Notes under the pieces: model-generated
The model's input: the letters and a program-made list of their open reading frames with translations, nothing else
What the model was told of the DNA's origin: nothing
Databases searched by the model: none
NCBI GenBank assembly: GCA_934047225.1
Contig: OW203992.1
Location: 6,685,501 to 6,749,500, forward strand
Direction of reading: 5' to 3'
Length of the DNA: 64,000 nucleotides
DNA from: Ypsolopha sequella
Lineage: Eukaryota; Arthropoda; Insecta; Lepidoptera; Ypsolophidae
Shown: positions 44,757-54,445 of the stretch, piece by piece
How positions within the stretch are numbered: position 1 is the first letter of the stretch
Layout of the letters: each line of letters begins with the position of its first letter
Made by a program: the position numbers and the translations under genes

Positions 44757-45022
44757 TACAAGGTGACTTTTTGATCATCGTCCAAATTCATACTGGTGGC
44801 TTGGTAAGGGATCAGTATCATTGGTCAATAACAATTTTTGCAAAATTCGTAAAATGAAATTTCGACTTCCCATAGTGATTTACTCGTAACTGGAAGAGAA
44901 TTTCTATGGGAAGCCGAAACATCATTTTACAAATTTCACAAAAATTGTTATTGATCCAAGATACTGATCACTTATCAAGCCGCCAGTATGAATTTGGACG
45001 ATGATCAAAAAGTCACCTTGTA
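44757..45022. mobile_element. Foldback MITE family B, best-preserved copy
   Basis: TACAAGGTGACTTTTTGATC, then ATCGTCCAAATTCATACTGG, with the near-exact inverse at the right end. Arms are about 120 bp (inner TCCCATAG/CTATGGGA). It lies 40 bp from the hAT-type element that follows. Confidence 0.88.
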
Positions 45023-45053
45023 TATTTGCACTCCAATTTTTAAGTGGAGAGCC

Positions 45054-45965
45054 ATTAAAACTAGAGATGAAACGGATAGTGATTTGGCCGGATACCGGAT
45101 ACCGGATATCCGGCGAGGCACTAGGCCGGATAGCCGGATATCCGGCGGCCGGATATCCGGCACAAGATATGCGTTTCGCACTAATTGAGCAAGTCTAAAT
45201 ATTACGCACCAAGGCGCGTGCGGGTGCAAGTGGGCGAGATTATTCGTGCATTTTTTAAATGAAGATCATTTCTAAATGATCGTATCACAATCATACAAAT
45301 GCAGGTTTACAAACGTGAAACAATTTCCGATCCTAAAGAAATTTGTAAATATGTATCTTTTGTCTCCTTGGGGTGGTGTATACTGTATATAAATGGACAG
45401 GTATCTTTAAATGAAACCGCGTAATATACTGTTCATACTGAACAAATTTTCCAAAGTAACATATTGAAAAAACAAAATTGAACCTGCCCGCCCAGTGCCC
45501 TTTCAAAATTTAAAGTAGGTTTTCAAAATGAGTATGGAAACATGAAAATATTTTTTCATTTCCACAAGCATGTTTCTTTGGAAAAGTTGTTTAGTATGAT
45601 TTCAGTATGACCATGTGTTTTTATTAAAAGATACATGTTGAGTTACATTCGGTATATTGTGAGAACAAAAGAAGCTGGTGTAATGTATGAAGAAAAGCAT
45701 AAACGTTTATTCCCAACAATTGATGTAAAGCTTGTCTTTATCTACCATAGCTCAATTCTTATTCACTTTATGTTTTAGAATTTAGATTATTCAATCATTG
45801 ATACAACTATTTTGTGATTTAAACGAATTTTGTATGTTGAGTTAAGTATCCGGTATCCGGCCGGATACTGACTACTATCCGGCCGGATACCGGATACCAA
45901 AAATATGGCCGGATAGGCCGGATACCGGATAGTAACCGGATATCCGTTTCATCTCTAATTAAAAC
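45054..45965. mobile_element. hAT-type element with subterminal CCGGATA arrays
   Basis: Element 45062-45957 (896 bp) is flanked by the perfect 8-bp direct repeat ATTAAAAC (45054-45061, 45958-45965). Its ends are exact inverses, TAGAGATGAAACGGATA and TATCCGTTTCATCTCTA. Just inside each end lies an array of CCGG(A)TA-type units: about 45079-45165 and 45848-45945. The central 650 bp is ordinary AT-rich sequence with no frame for a transposase. The 8-bp duplication and TAGAG terminus fit hAT. The arrays are plausible transposase-binding sites. Frames of 65-74 codons over the left array are by-products of the repeats. Confidence 0.9.
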
Positions 45966-46382
45966 CTTTGTAAAAAAGAACTGGAAAACGTTAATGATAA
46001 CCCGTGTGCATGTATATCTAATTATCTACACTACACTACGAAAAAACCAACGCAAAGCTTTTCCAGTGACAAGCGAACCTTTTCCCCTTTCATCCCAAAG
46101 GAGAACCAAGTTTAAATTGAGAACGTACCGGCTCCTTACGTAGATATAATTGGAATGGCCGGCGGCTGGCCCGTTATTTATGCGGCTCGTTCATCACGCG
46201 CTCAAAGCAAACATCGGACAATCAGGCTGGCGCATGCAAATGGCGCTAATGCGTCTCTCTTCTGGCGGGTGGTTTGTTTCTCTTTATTTGTTGATACGTA
46301 ATGTTGGTATTGGGACGTTGGTAATTTTTTGTAATTTTTGATGCCACTGCATGGTGAGATTTTGTAAATTGTGTTGAAAGGG

Positions 46383-46402
46383 AGAGAGAGAGAGAGAGAG
46401 AT
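46383..46402. repeat. (GA)n microsatellite
   Basis: About ten GA units. Confidence 0.9.
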
Positions 46403-46599
46403 TTACTCTATAATTTTTAAATAATCAATTATTTGATATGATATTTATTTGATATGTTCATGTATCGTACTTCATACCACTTTAAAATACCTAAGCGTTA
46501 ATTTTCTATGCAGGTAATTTTTTTTTGTGAAACAAAATACGAGTATTAATAAGGTGCACTAAAAAAGAAACTATTTTTAGTATTTAAATAAAAAGAGTG

Positions 46600-47060
46600 T
46601 TTTGAGATTTTCATTGACCCCCCCTCCCGTCAAATGAGATTTCGAGATTTGCTGTCTCCCTATCCCATAGTTTTCTGTCAGGGATCCTTTTGCTTGTCGC
46701 TCGTGGCAGGCCGGTTTTCATGGCGACCGCCTCTCGAACTTTTTTTTTAATTAGTGTGAAACGCGCGGTGTGTGAATGTCTGCGTTGGTGTGCACAGGCG
46801 GATCCTTTTCGGACTAAAATAGTTATTTCATTATGTGACGCCAGAAAAATGTTGACTATGTCATTATGTAAAAGCACAGTTCAAAGTCTCTGCGACTACC
46901 GGTTCAGTATTGAATAGATATATCCAGCACCCGTCACGTCACCCGGAACATGCGCACGCGCCCCTCGGCGAGCCGCGTCGTGTCTCGCAACGTGAACTCT
47001 CGCCGCCCACTCCCGCGCACCACGATTTAACGCCTACTGGGTGCTGCCTGGAATTTGTCA
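46600..47060. other. GC-richer stretch, no gene recognised
   Basis: Includes C-rich 46617-46625, a 55-bp segment similar to the inverse of 14782-14835, and a CpG-dense patch at 46935-47030. Frames on both strands (75 and 88 codons) look like chance. Possibly an old repeat cluster or a regulatory island. Confidence 0.4.
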
Positions 47061-47159
47061 TACGGGTTGATCGGATTAAGGGTTAACTCTTCAAATTTCT
47101 AGCAGAATATACATATTTACTATATAACATCGTCAAGTGAATCCCCGCCCAGACGTGTT

Positions 47160-47390
47160 TCCAAGTATGAACACTTGTAGGTCCATCCACGTTTCACCGA
47201 CGATTATTGCGTCCCAGTGCGTGGGTGGTGAGCCCTATCACCGCACTTTAGGCACAAATATGTGCCTTCCGAAGCATGCAGACCGAGCAAAAATGTGCTC
47301 GGACGGGATTTGAACCTGATATATACCTTCAGATCAAATCATTTGACCACACAAACGTTCTCGTAAGGATTCGCAAGAGATAAATTGTAT
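47160..47390 (-). mobile_element. tRNA-derived SINE
   Basis: The plus strand shows CCACGTTTCACCGACGAT (shared with 21240), CCTTCCGAAGCATGCAG and GGACGGGATTTGAACCTG, the inverse of a B box, then tRNA-like spacing to CACACAAACG. Minus orientation. Confidence 0.7.
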
Positions 47391-47499
47391 CACCCAAAAA
47401 CAGCTCAACAACAATGTAAATTTAAAGTATGTTGTAGACCAAGTGATTAAGGGACAGGAGTCACCAGCAACCTTGAGTGGTCGACATTATTGAAAAAAT

Positions 47500-47775
47500 T
47501 TTCGCATCAGCGCACACTGCATTACGACTACGAATTGCAATCTCGCGAGATTCCAGCCAAGGCGAGATTTAGATTATACATGAAATTTTTGTTATTTATC
47601 CATAAACTATTCTATTTTTGCGAAAAAATTTAACAAAAATCAATCCGAGCCATGAGTCTCGCGAGATCTCGCGAGAACGAAATTGCAATCCCTAATTGCG
47701 ACGTCGCGGGTCTCCGGATAGCGCAAAATAAAAGAAAACAATACTTTTAACATGGACACGATGGACAGAAAAAAA
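47500..47775. repeat. Repeat E relative with a TCTCGCGAGA tandem
   Basis: At 47657-47676 there is a 20-bp perfect palindrome made of two TCTCGCGAGA decamers. A further TCTCGCGAGA lies near 47551. The following GCGCAAAATAAAAGAAAA, then CAATACTTTTAACATGGAC, resembles repeat E. Confidence 0.65.
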
Positions 47776-48081
47776 ATCGTAAATATTTTTTTCCAAACAA
47801 TATTTTCCTTTAGTGCAAGAATTACACAAATACAATACAATAACCAATATTACTTAATCTTAGTCTAAATATAGCTTGAGTTTGAACAGTATTTCAATGC
47901 TGTTTCTTATACGCGAGAATAAGTTCCTAAAATTAAGTGGTTCTTTATAATATAACTATCAGTACATATTTTTTCATAATTTTTAAACATACCGTTTAAG
48001 AGAAATAACTTTATCAATAGAGTCATTTTCGGATATATAATACACAGAAAAGAAATACCCGTATTTTTTTCGCATATCGCC

Positions 48082-48462
48082 TTAAGGGGGAACGATTCGC
48101 ATCCTCTACGAAACGCACCACTATGGTTCTTCTTATTTTTGAATTAAAAATATTAAATGATTGTGATTTATGACATTTCGCGAACATAGTTTAATGTCAA
48201 TTAAGCTTTTTCGGCAAGTATTTCTTATTTTATGCATTACGTTGTAAATGTATGGGCACACAAACTTAAAACACGCTTTTATACTTTAAATAAATACAAC
48301 GTTTTGCATAAAATAATGAAATTTTGCCGGAAATGCCTAACTGACATTACTGATGTTCGCGAAATGTCATAAATCACATTCATTTAATATCTTTAATTCA
48401 AAAATAAGAAGAACCATCTTTCGTGTTGCGTTTCATAGAGGATAATAATCGTTCCCCCTTAA
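48082..48462. mobile_element. TTAA-flanked foldback with arms of about 185 bp
   Basis: Body 48086-48458 (373 bp) lies between TTAA copies (48082-48085, 48459-48462). It is a near-complete fold-back: GGGGGAACGATT, then CCTCTA, GGTTCTTCTTATTTTTGAAT, TGTGATTTATGACATTTCGC and TTTATGCA appear in order on one arm and inverted on the other. The original target reads CGCC-TTAA-GGCG. The TTAA duplication suggests a piggyBac-type transposase (inference). No coding frame. Confidence 0.92.
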
Positions 48463-48660
48463 GGCGATTACCATCGCCAAATTAGCAGCTCGATATTTGT
48501 CAGTACGAATATCAACGGAAACGACATTGAAATAACGTTCATATCAGCGCGCAATGCATAGTGGCTGTTACGACGCTCACTGCGTCCTTGATAGGGCGAA
48601 ATAGGAGAAAATTATACTTTTCACTTGGCCGTGATTGTTCGATTGAATAATCCTATGTTA
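48463..48660 (+). repeat. Repeat E, copy 2
   Basis: Carries GTACGAATATCAACGGAAAC, then GACATTGAAATAACGTTCAT and AAATAGGAGAAAATTATACT, colinear with 7546-7760. Its left edge is where the TTAA foldback inserted. Confidence 0.7.
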
Positions 48661-49121
48661 TGTTTATAGCTATCAAGTGTATCTATTTATCAAAGCATAA
48701 ATGAATTCAATCGGCCAAGCCACTTAGGAGCAGTAGGAAATTCAAGCCAAAAAACACTATATAGTTAATAAATTTTTTCACGTAGAAGTTTTGGTGGTAT
48801 GAAATAGAAAAATGTTGCATATGTTGTCTAAGAGCTGATTATTCATAATACATTTTTTCATCATTTTTGGTTTGGCTGTAAACGAGGAGTAGGCTTTAGA
48901 AAGTACCCATTTGGCGATAGTAAGGCCCTTGAGGAAAGCTGTTGACATTCGATTTTTCGCAATGTAGCAAGCATGAAATTGACCTTTTGCTACTTGTTAG
49001 ACATGTTACGCCGTAGACTATAGAAAGACTTGAGATCGTAGAACCAAGTATGGTCGCACATTATAAATGTTTGATGTAGAGCCTGATTGTTAATTACACT
49101 TCAAAAGTATCATACATACTA
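48661..49121. other. No recognisable gene
   Basis: AT-rich spacer. Confidence 0.4.
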
Positions 49122-49455
49122 TTACATACATACATATACTCACGTCTGCCTCCCAGAGGGGTAGGCAGAGACTAAAATTTCCATCTGCTACGATTCAGAC
49201 ACACCTCTTTCTTTCGCCTCTTCCACATCCATCAATCTAGTCATACAAGCTCCTCTATTCTGGGTACTTTTGACATTGCCCTTCTTCAATATCTCGCCAA
49301 TTTGATCAGCATACGTCCTAGGGCGGCCCGGTCGAGCTCTACCTTCGACTTGCGCACCATTTTTTTCGTTACTTTGCTTTCATTCATCCTCTTTACATGT
49401 CCAAAACCACCGAAGTATTCCTTTTGCTATTCTAGTCACTACATCTTCTTTCAAA
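49122..49455 (-). pseudogene. 3' end of an RTE-type LINE
   Basis: The minus strand reads RIAKGILRWFWTCKEDE, then a break, NEKNGAQVEGRARPGRPRTY, ADQIGEILKKGNVKSTQNRG, MTRLMDVEEAKE and SAYPSGRQT. This is the C-terminal strand typical of RTE elements, ending in a short TATGTATGTA tail. At least one in-frame stop or frameshift interrupts it. Only the end of the ORF is present (5' truncation). Fragments of the same end lie at 9539-9657 and 36889-36908. Confidence 0.85.
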
Positions 49456-50056
49456 AATTATCACAATAGATATTGCAATATTTATGAAACTATGAAGGTA
49501 TATATTTATTGAAACATCACTTGCGTGTACTTTATTGTACAATATGATCCACTAACGTTCAAAAATATTGCACATGAATATTGGGCCATAAATTTAAGGT
49601 CTGCTGCAGACCCCTCTTGACAGTAAGTAGACAATTTAACAGGTGTAAGACTATAAGATATTTTTTTCTTTTTCATTGAAACATTATTTTTACAATTAGG
49701 TATTTTCATAACGGATACTGAACCTTCTTATAAATCCATATCCTTTTTTCTCCAGCTTTCTTATTTAATATTCTCCTTAAATTATATCATACTTGTGTAA
49801 ATCTGATTCAATTGTCCGCAACCCACGTAAGTACAACGTGTATGGTAATTGGAACAACTGCATGCGCAAGCGCCGTGCTGCGCTGACAACTTTACTGTCA
49901 TACTTCTATTGCTAGCACAATATAATACCATACTGCGATCCTACCTTACATCCTAACAAACGCAATTTGTCTAGTTGGCATAATGTTATGTATACTATAA
50001 TGCAGCTAAATTTCTACTAAAGATACAACCAACGAGTGTTTGCAACTTATTGAGGT
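49456..50056. other. No recognisable gene
   Basis: AT-rich with one GC-richer patch near 49860-49900 (GCATGCGCAAGCGCC). Confidence 0.4.
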
Positions 50057-50058
50057 AT

Positions 50059-50523
50059 ACAGGGCGTCCCACGGCTATGCCACATGGAGGGAAAGTGCCT
50101 CAAATATTGTAGATGAAACATTTTACTGAAAGAAGACATTATTTTAATTTTAAAAATAATTCAAACTGCATTCATAGATTTTTAAATAGTTACATGGTTG
50201 AACCGGGAATCGAACCCAGTACACGAGAAAAATTGAAATTCATGGTCTTTCTTTTTATTCCTGTTATTTCTGACACTATGTTATTTAGCAAAAAATAATC
50301 CTTATGATGAAGCCTTTCGATCGGTATGATAAAGCTACAGGATAATTATTTTTCTCATGTAACGGGTTCGATTCCCGGTTCAACCATGTAACTATTTATA
50401 AAATCTATGAATGCAGTTTAAATTATTTTTTTAATTAAAATAATGTCTTCTTTCAGTAAAATGTTCCATCTACAATATTTTAAATACTTTCCCTCCGTAT
50501 GGCATAGCCGTGGGACGCCCTGT
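50059..50523. mobile_element. Foldback with a tRNA-like B box in each arm
   Basis: ACAGGGCGTCCCACGGCTAT, then GCCA, at the left and the inverse at the right (GCATAGCCGTGGGACGCCCT, then GT). Arms are about 175 bp, flanked by TAT. Each arm carries GGTTGAACCGGGAATCGAAC or its complement, that is, a GGTTCGATTCC B box facing inward and outward (50207-50217 minus, 50365-50375 plus). The 61-codon frame across the left arm is chance. Confidence 0.88.
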
Positions 50524-50797
50524 ATATGAGATAACCTAAGTTGTTTTGTACTAACACTTGAAAGATTACTAAACCAATAGTCAGCAATACTGTGGCAATC
50601 TATACTAATACTAATATAGTAATAAAATACAAAAAATGTCTCGCCTGTACATTGAATATTTTTGCGTCATTTTAATGTTTTATTTCATGGGTATAAGTAT
50701 TCTACTGAGAACAAAACAACAATTTTAATTTAATTAATCAACGGATTTGCATAGGGTTTTATTCATTTCAAGCCGAATACTGTCAACAATTGGAAGA

Positions 50798-50832
50798 CTT
50801 CAACGAGAGCGAAGCCGCGGGCAAAAGCTAGT
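50798..50832 (+). repeat. End of a dispersed repeat
   Basis: AACGAGAGCGAAGCCGCGGG, then CAAAAGCTAGTA, is a recalled lepidopteran repeat end. The rest of the element is not recognisable. Confidence 0.5.
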
Positions 50833-50901
50833 AACTAATACGAGATATGATTATCGGTAACCGACAGGACAGAGTTTACTTAGTTCTAAACTAAGTAGAA
50901 A

Positions 50902-51211
50902 GTGAAAAACCCGCCTTTTTATAATTAATCGAAACAGAACACTTAAATTCAAAATTTACTCAATAGTTATTCAACAAAACCTTAGTATTGTGTATGATGA
51001 TATCACAAAGTTTCCATTGGTTCCTGTAAATTAGAATTGCAAAAATTTCGAGTTTAAACGTTTTGAAATTCTAATTTACAGAAATTAATGGAAACTTTGC
51101 GAATGCTGTATACACAATACATAGGTAATAAGGTTTTCTTGAATAACTATTGAGTGAATTTTGGATTTAAGTGTTCTGTTTCGATTAATTAGAAAAAGGC
51201 AGGTTTTTCAC
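50902..51211. mobile_element. Foldback MITE, arms of about 140-150 bp
   Basis: GTGAAAAACCCGCCTTTTT, TTAATCGAAACAGAACACTT, CTCAATAGTTATTCAA, CAAAGTTTCCATT and AAATTAGAATT appear in order, then inverted, around a short centre near 51060. Only one copy seen. Confidence 0.88.
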
Positions 51212-52315
51212 AATCCGACTGCGAAACCGCTCTTAACCTTTTTGCTCCGAGTAGGCTCCTCATTCTTATTACCTCGTTCCTTCAGCACCTTTTCACTTTA
51301 CCAGCAAAGCGAATGCAGAGATTATTATCTTCTAATAAATTGGTTTTCCCAAGGTAGTTAACCTCCTAGACATCACAATTTGAACCCTACACATGCAATG
51401 GGGTGCTAGTTTCCAATTTTCCGGTCGATTTGACCTCAAAATGTTTTAAATCCCTTCATAATACACAAAAAACCGTAACGTGGCGTCGAATAAACATTTT
51501 TTACTTACCAACCCAATAACAATACATGTAAAACTGAGAAAAGTAGGCTTTATTTGGGAGGGAATAGAGTTTGGAACAATAGAGGAATTATCTTTGTGAA
51601 AAATAATAAGAAAGCAAGTCTCCTTTGTGTGGGTGTAATTAATTAAAATTAAACAAGGGCGATGATTTTCCAAAAGTAAATAAATAGCAGCAGAAAGGTG
51701 GGCGTGAAATTAACAAAGGATTTTGGATACAAAGAATGTGAAGACACGGTGTGAATGAACCGCTTCAATTCTACTAAAAGCGTGCTTCCTCTCTTTTGTA
51801 ATTAGATTGAATGAAATGATTTCTATTTATTCCTATAACAGGGTAAGTTCGTACAATTATGGGCTCTAATCAACTTGTACATTAAATAATTATGTAAGAG
51901 TGCTTTCCTCGAAACTTTCCATTGGTTAAGGTTCCAAAATGATTGTAGAATCTATTGAAAAACAGCGTTCCACAGATTTCTTTTATAGGAACACAAGTAG
52001 TAGGTATGTTCCTAAGCATATTTCACCTGAGAAGCATAAAAATTGTAGCTGTAATTTTTGAGATTATGACATTTTAATTTTAACGCCATTTTATATAATT
52101 TAGATAAATTTCCATGGAAATTCAATCTTGAAATTTAAACATGCAATGAAAGACATAGGTAATTAAAAAAGTAAATTAGAATATCGGTCTACGATATTTT
52201 TTGCTTTTTTATTGGTATTAGTATAACTCCCCGGAAAAATTGTGCAACGCTCATGTGAATTACTTTTTGCTTGTAAAATACTTATAATACGTCTATATTT
52301 ATCTAGTATCTTATC
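51212..52315. other. No recognisable gene
   Basis: AT-rich; nothing identified. Confidence 0.4.
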
Positions 52316-52317
52316 AG

Positions 52318-52480
52318 CGGGTCTACCGCGTAATTCTCATTTTCATCAGCATCAACTTGAGATTTTAATTTGACGTGCGTGCGACGAGGCCCGCCTAACA
52401 TACCATCTCTTTTGCACGCGTTGAATTTCGCATGCATTTGCTTGAAGCTGATACAAATGAGAATTACGCGGTAGAGCCCC
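52318..52480. mobile_element. Short MITE (GGGTCTACCGCGTAATTC ends)
   Basis: GGGTCTACCGCGTAATTCTC, then ATTTTCATCAGC, at the left. The inverse GCTGATACAAATGAGAATTA, then CGCGGTAGAGCCC, lies at the right. It contains TCTCTTTTGCACGCGT, also present in MITE J. Confidence 0.78.
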
Positions 52481-52515
52481 TGTTCAAGTAGACACAATTT
52501 GAACTGAAGCCAAAT

Positions 52516-53273
52516 TGTTAGGAATAGTATTACCACAAGATTATAAATAAAAGATATTACAATAAAACAACGCCATTTAAACTTATTCTTATACATATAT
52601 TTCTTTATACTTAATGAATGTGGTACGATAACCCTACCAAATTACTTTAATCAAGAAAATCCCCGTGGCAATGTAATTTATATAACTTTGTTAATTATTA
52701 ACATAATGTTTTGATAATGTACAGAGATATCATCTCGGCAAAACAAATGATGGAACTAAATGGCTAAGCCCACAAAATGTAGATGACCCTTAGAATAATT
52801 ATGTAGCTACATCTTACATACTTATCTTGGTGCACTAATTGTTATAAAGCAGATATATACTCATCTTTAAACAAAGCGTCGGTATTGAAATTGGATTAGT
52901 AACACATATCAAGGAGTCATTAATGATTCAATCAGATTTCCAGCAACAATAATTTCAAATGAAGTAATATTTCGTAATTATAATAAATGATTATTGAAAC
53001 ATAGAAATAATCCTTTCTAAATGACGAAAAGAACAACAATAACAAAGTACAAAAGTATAAATTTGGAAAGCTTCGCTTATCCTGAAGATTATAAAAGATT
53101 ATTTTCTTTATTTTATAAGTTCTCCTTTTTCCGTCCAATGCGTCAAAAGTCATCCACGAGACAGACATCACGTTCACAGCTTACGCTGCGAACAGGCTTC
53201 CGACAAGAGTCGACCATCCTTTTTGAGAGAGAACGTCATGTTTACAGGTCACGCTGTGACCAGGCTCCCGACA
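52516..53273 (-). repeat. LTR (3' LTR in element orientation)
   Basis: On the minus strand it starts TGTCGGGAGCCTGGTCACAG and ends TATTCCTAACA. The first 115 bp contain a diverged tandem duplication: TGTCGG(G/A)AGCCTG and CAGCGT occur twice, about 55-60 bp apart. A polyadenylation-like AATAAAG follows (minus strand, near 53110). Confidence 0.88.
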
Positions 53274-53360
53274 GTCGTCCATCCTGACACTTATTTGCGT
53301 CCCTGCAAATAAAAGGTTTTAGTTGGTTGTAACAATAAATTTAAGTTGATATTTATCATT

Positions 53361-53560
53361 CGTTACCATTAGGTAACGGCCCAGTGAGTGTCAATCGTTA
53401 CTATTGAGTAACGGCCCAGTGAGTGTCAATCGTTACTATTGAGTAACGGCCCAGTGAGTGTCAATCGTTACTATTGAGTAACGGCCCAGTGAGTGTCAAT
53501 CGTTACTATTGAGTAACGGCCCAGTGAGTAGCAATCGTTACTATTGAGTAACGGCCCAGT
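53361..53560. repeat. 35-bp tandem array, first block
   Basis: Five full units and one truncated unit of 35 bp: GTTACTATTGAGTAACGGCC, then CAGTGAGTGTCAATC. Each unit holds an exact inverted repeat, GTTACT-ATTG-AGTAAC (the first unit reads GTTACC-ATTA-GGTAAC, with both arms changed together). Confidence 0.95.
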
Positions 53561-53786
53561 GTTAATAAACGTAAGTATATTTTACTATAGCGCACTGTGC
53601 GTAAAATGACCGCTTTACGCACGTTGCGCGTGCGTAAAGTCGGTATTTCCCGCACTTGTGCTATAAAAAAAAAATATACGGAACTCGTGCGAGAAACCTT
53701 TTCTCGACTCGTGTGATTGCAGCACTCGCCTTCGGCTCGTGCCGCAAACTCACACTCGTCAGAAAATGTTTCATCGTTCTCGTATC
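53561..53786. repeat. Block between arrays, part of a 386-bp duplication
   Basis: Contains the hairpin CTTTACGCACG-ttgcg-CGTGCGTAAAG (about 53611-53637), CACTTGTGCTATAAA and ACTCGTGCGAGAAA. It is repeated at 53947-54171 with the hairpin shortened. Confidence 0.88.
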
Positions 53787-53946
53787 GTAATGAGTAACGG
53801 TCCAGTGAGTGTCAATCGTTACTATTGAGTAACGGCCCAGTGAGTGTCAATCGTTACTATTGAGTAACGGCCCAGTGAGTGTCAATCGTTACTATTGAGT
53901 AACGGCCCAGTGAGTAGCAATCGTTACTATTGAGTAACGGCCCAGT
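53787..53946. repeat. 35-bp tandem array, second block
   Basis: One partial, three full and one truncated 35-bp unit at a 386-bp offset from the first block. The last full unit carries the same GAGTAGCAAT variant as the last full unit of the first block. Confidence 0.95.
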
Positions 53947-54445
53947 GTTAATGAACGTAAGTATATTTTATTATAGCGCACTGTGCGTAAGATGACCGCT
54001 TTACGCACGCTGCGTAAAGTCGGTATTTCCCGCACTTGTGCTATAAAAAAAATTATACGAAACTCGTGCGAGAAACCTTTTCTCGACTCGTGTGATTGCA
54101 GCACTCGCCTTCGGCTCGTGCCGCAAACTCACACTCGTCAGAAAACGTTTCATCGTTCTCGTATCGTAATGTACTATTTAAAGACCAACATTTTATACTA
54201 TTTGTTTTATGTTCCCGTTTTAAATTTAATCAGTTTAATTGTCAAACAAAATTGTTGTGTAGTAAGTGTACACTCATTTTATGATGTACTTGAATTTCAT
54301 AAACAAATTTTGCATTTCTATTTTAATTGAGTAACAATCCACTGTCATTCGTTATCATTTAGCGGCCCAATCATTCGTCACAACGGCTCACCATTCAATA
54401 CTATTAGGTAATAGCTCATCATTCGTTACCATTAGGTAACGGTCC
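53947..54445. repeat. Second copy of the 386-bp unit body, then decayed array
   Basis: 53947-54171 matches 53561-53785 with a few changes. From 54330 to 54445 degenerate units remain (CGTTATCATTTAGCGGCCC, CGTTACCATTAGGTAACGGT). Confidence 0.8.

Noticed and set aside
44988..45229. Overlapping frames on both strands over CCGGATA units
   Set aside because: By-product of a short repeat free of stops in several frames.
46935..47030. CpG island marking a promoter
   Set aside because: Short, no adjacent coding exon or tRNA, and embedded between repeats.
53021..53287. 88-codon frame duplicated at 58478-58744
   Set aside because: It is inside the LTRs, so the duplication is the LTR pair and not two genes.
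53361..53946. 35-bp regular repeats resembling a CRISPR array
   Set aside because: Units are contiguous with no variable spacers, and the setting is an insect LTR element.
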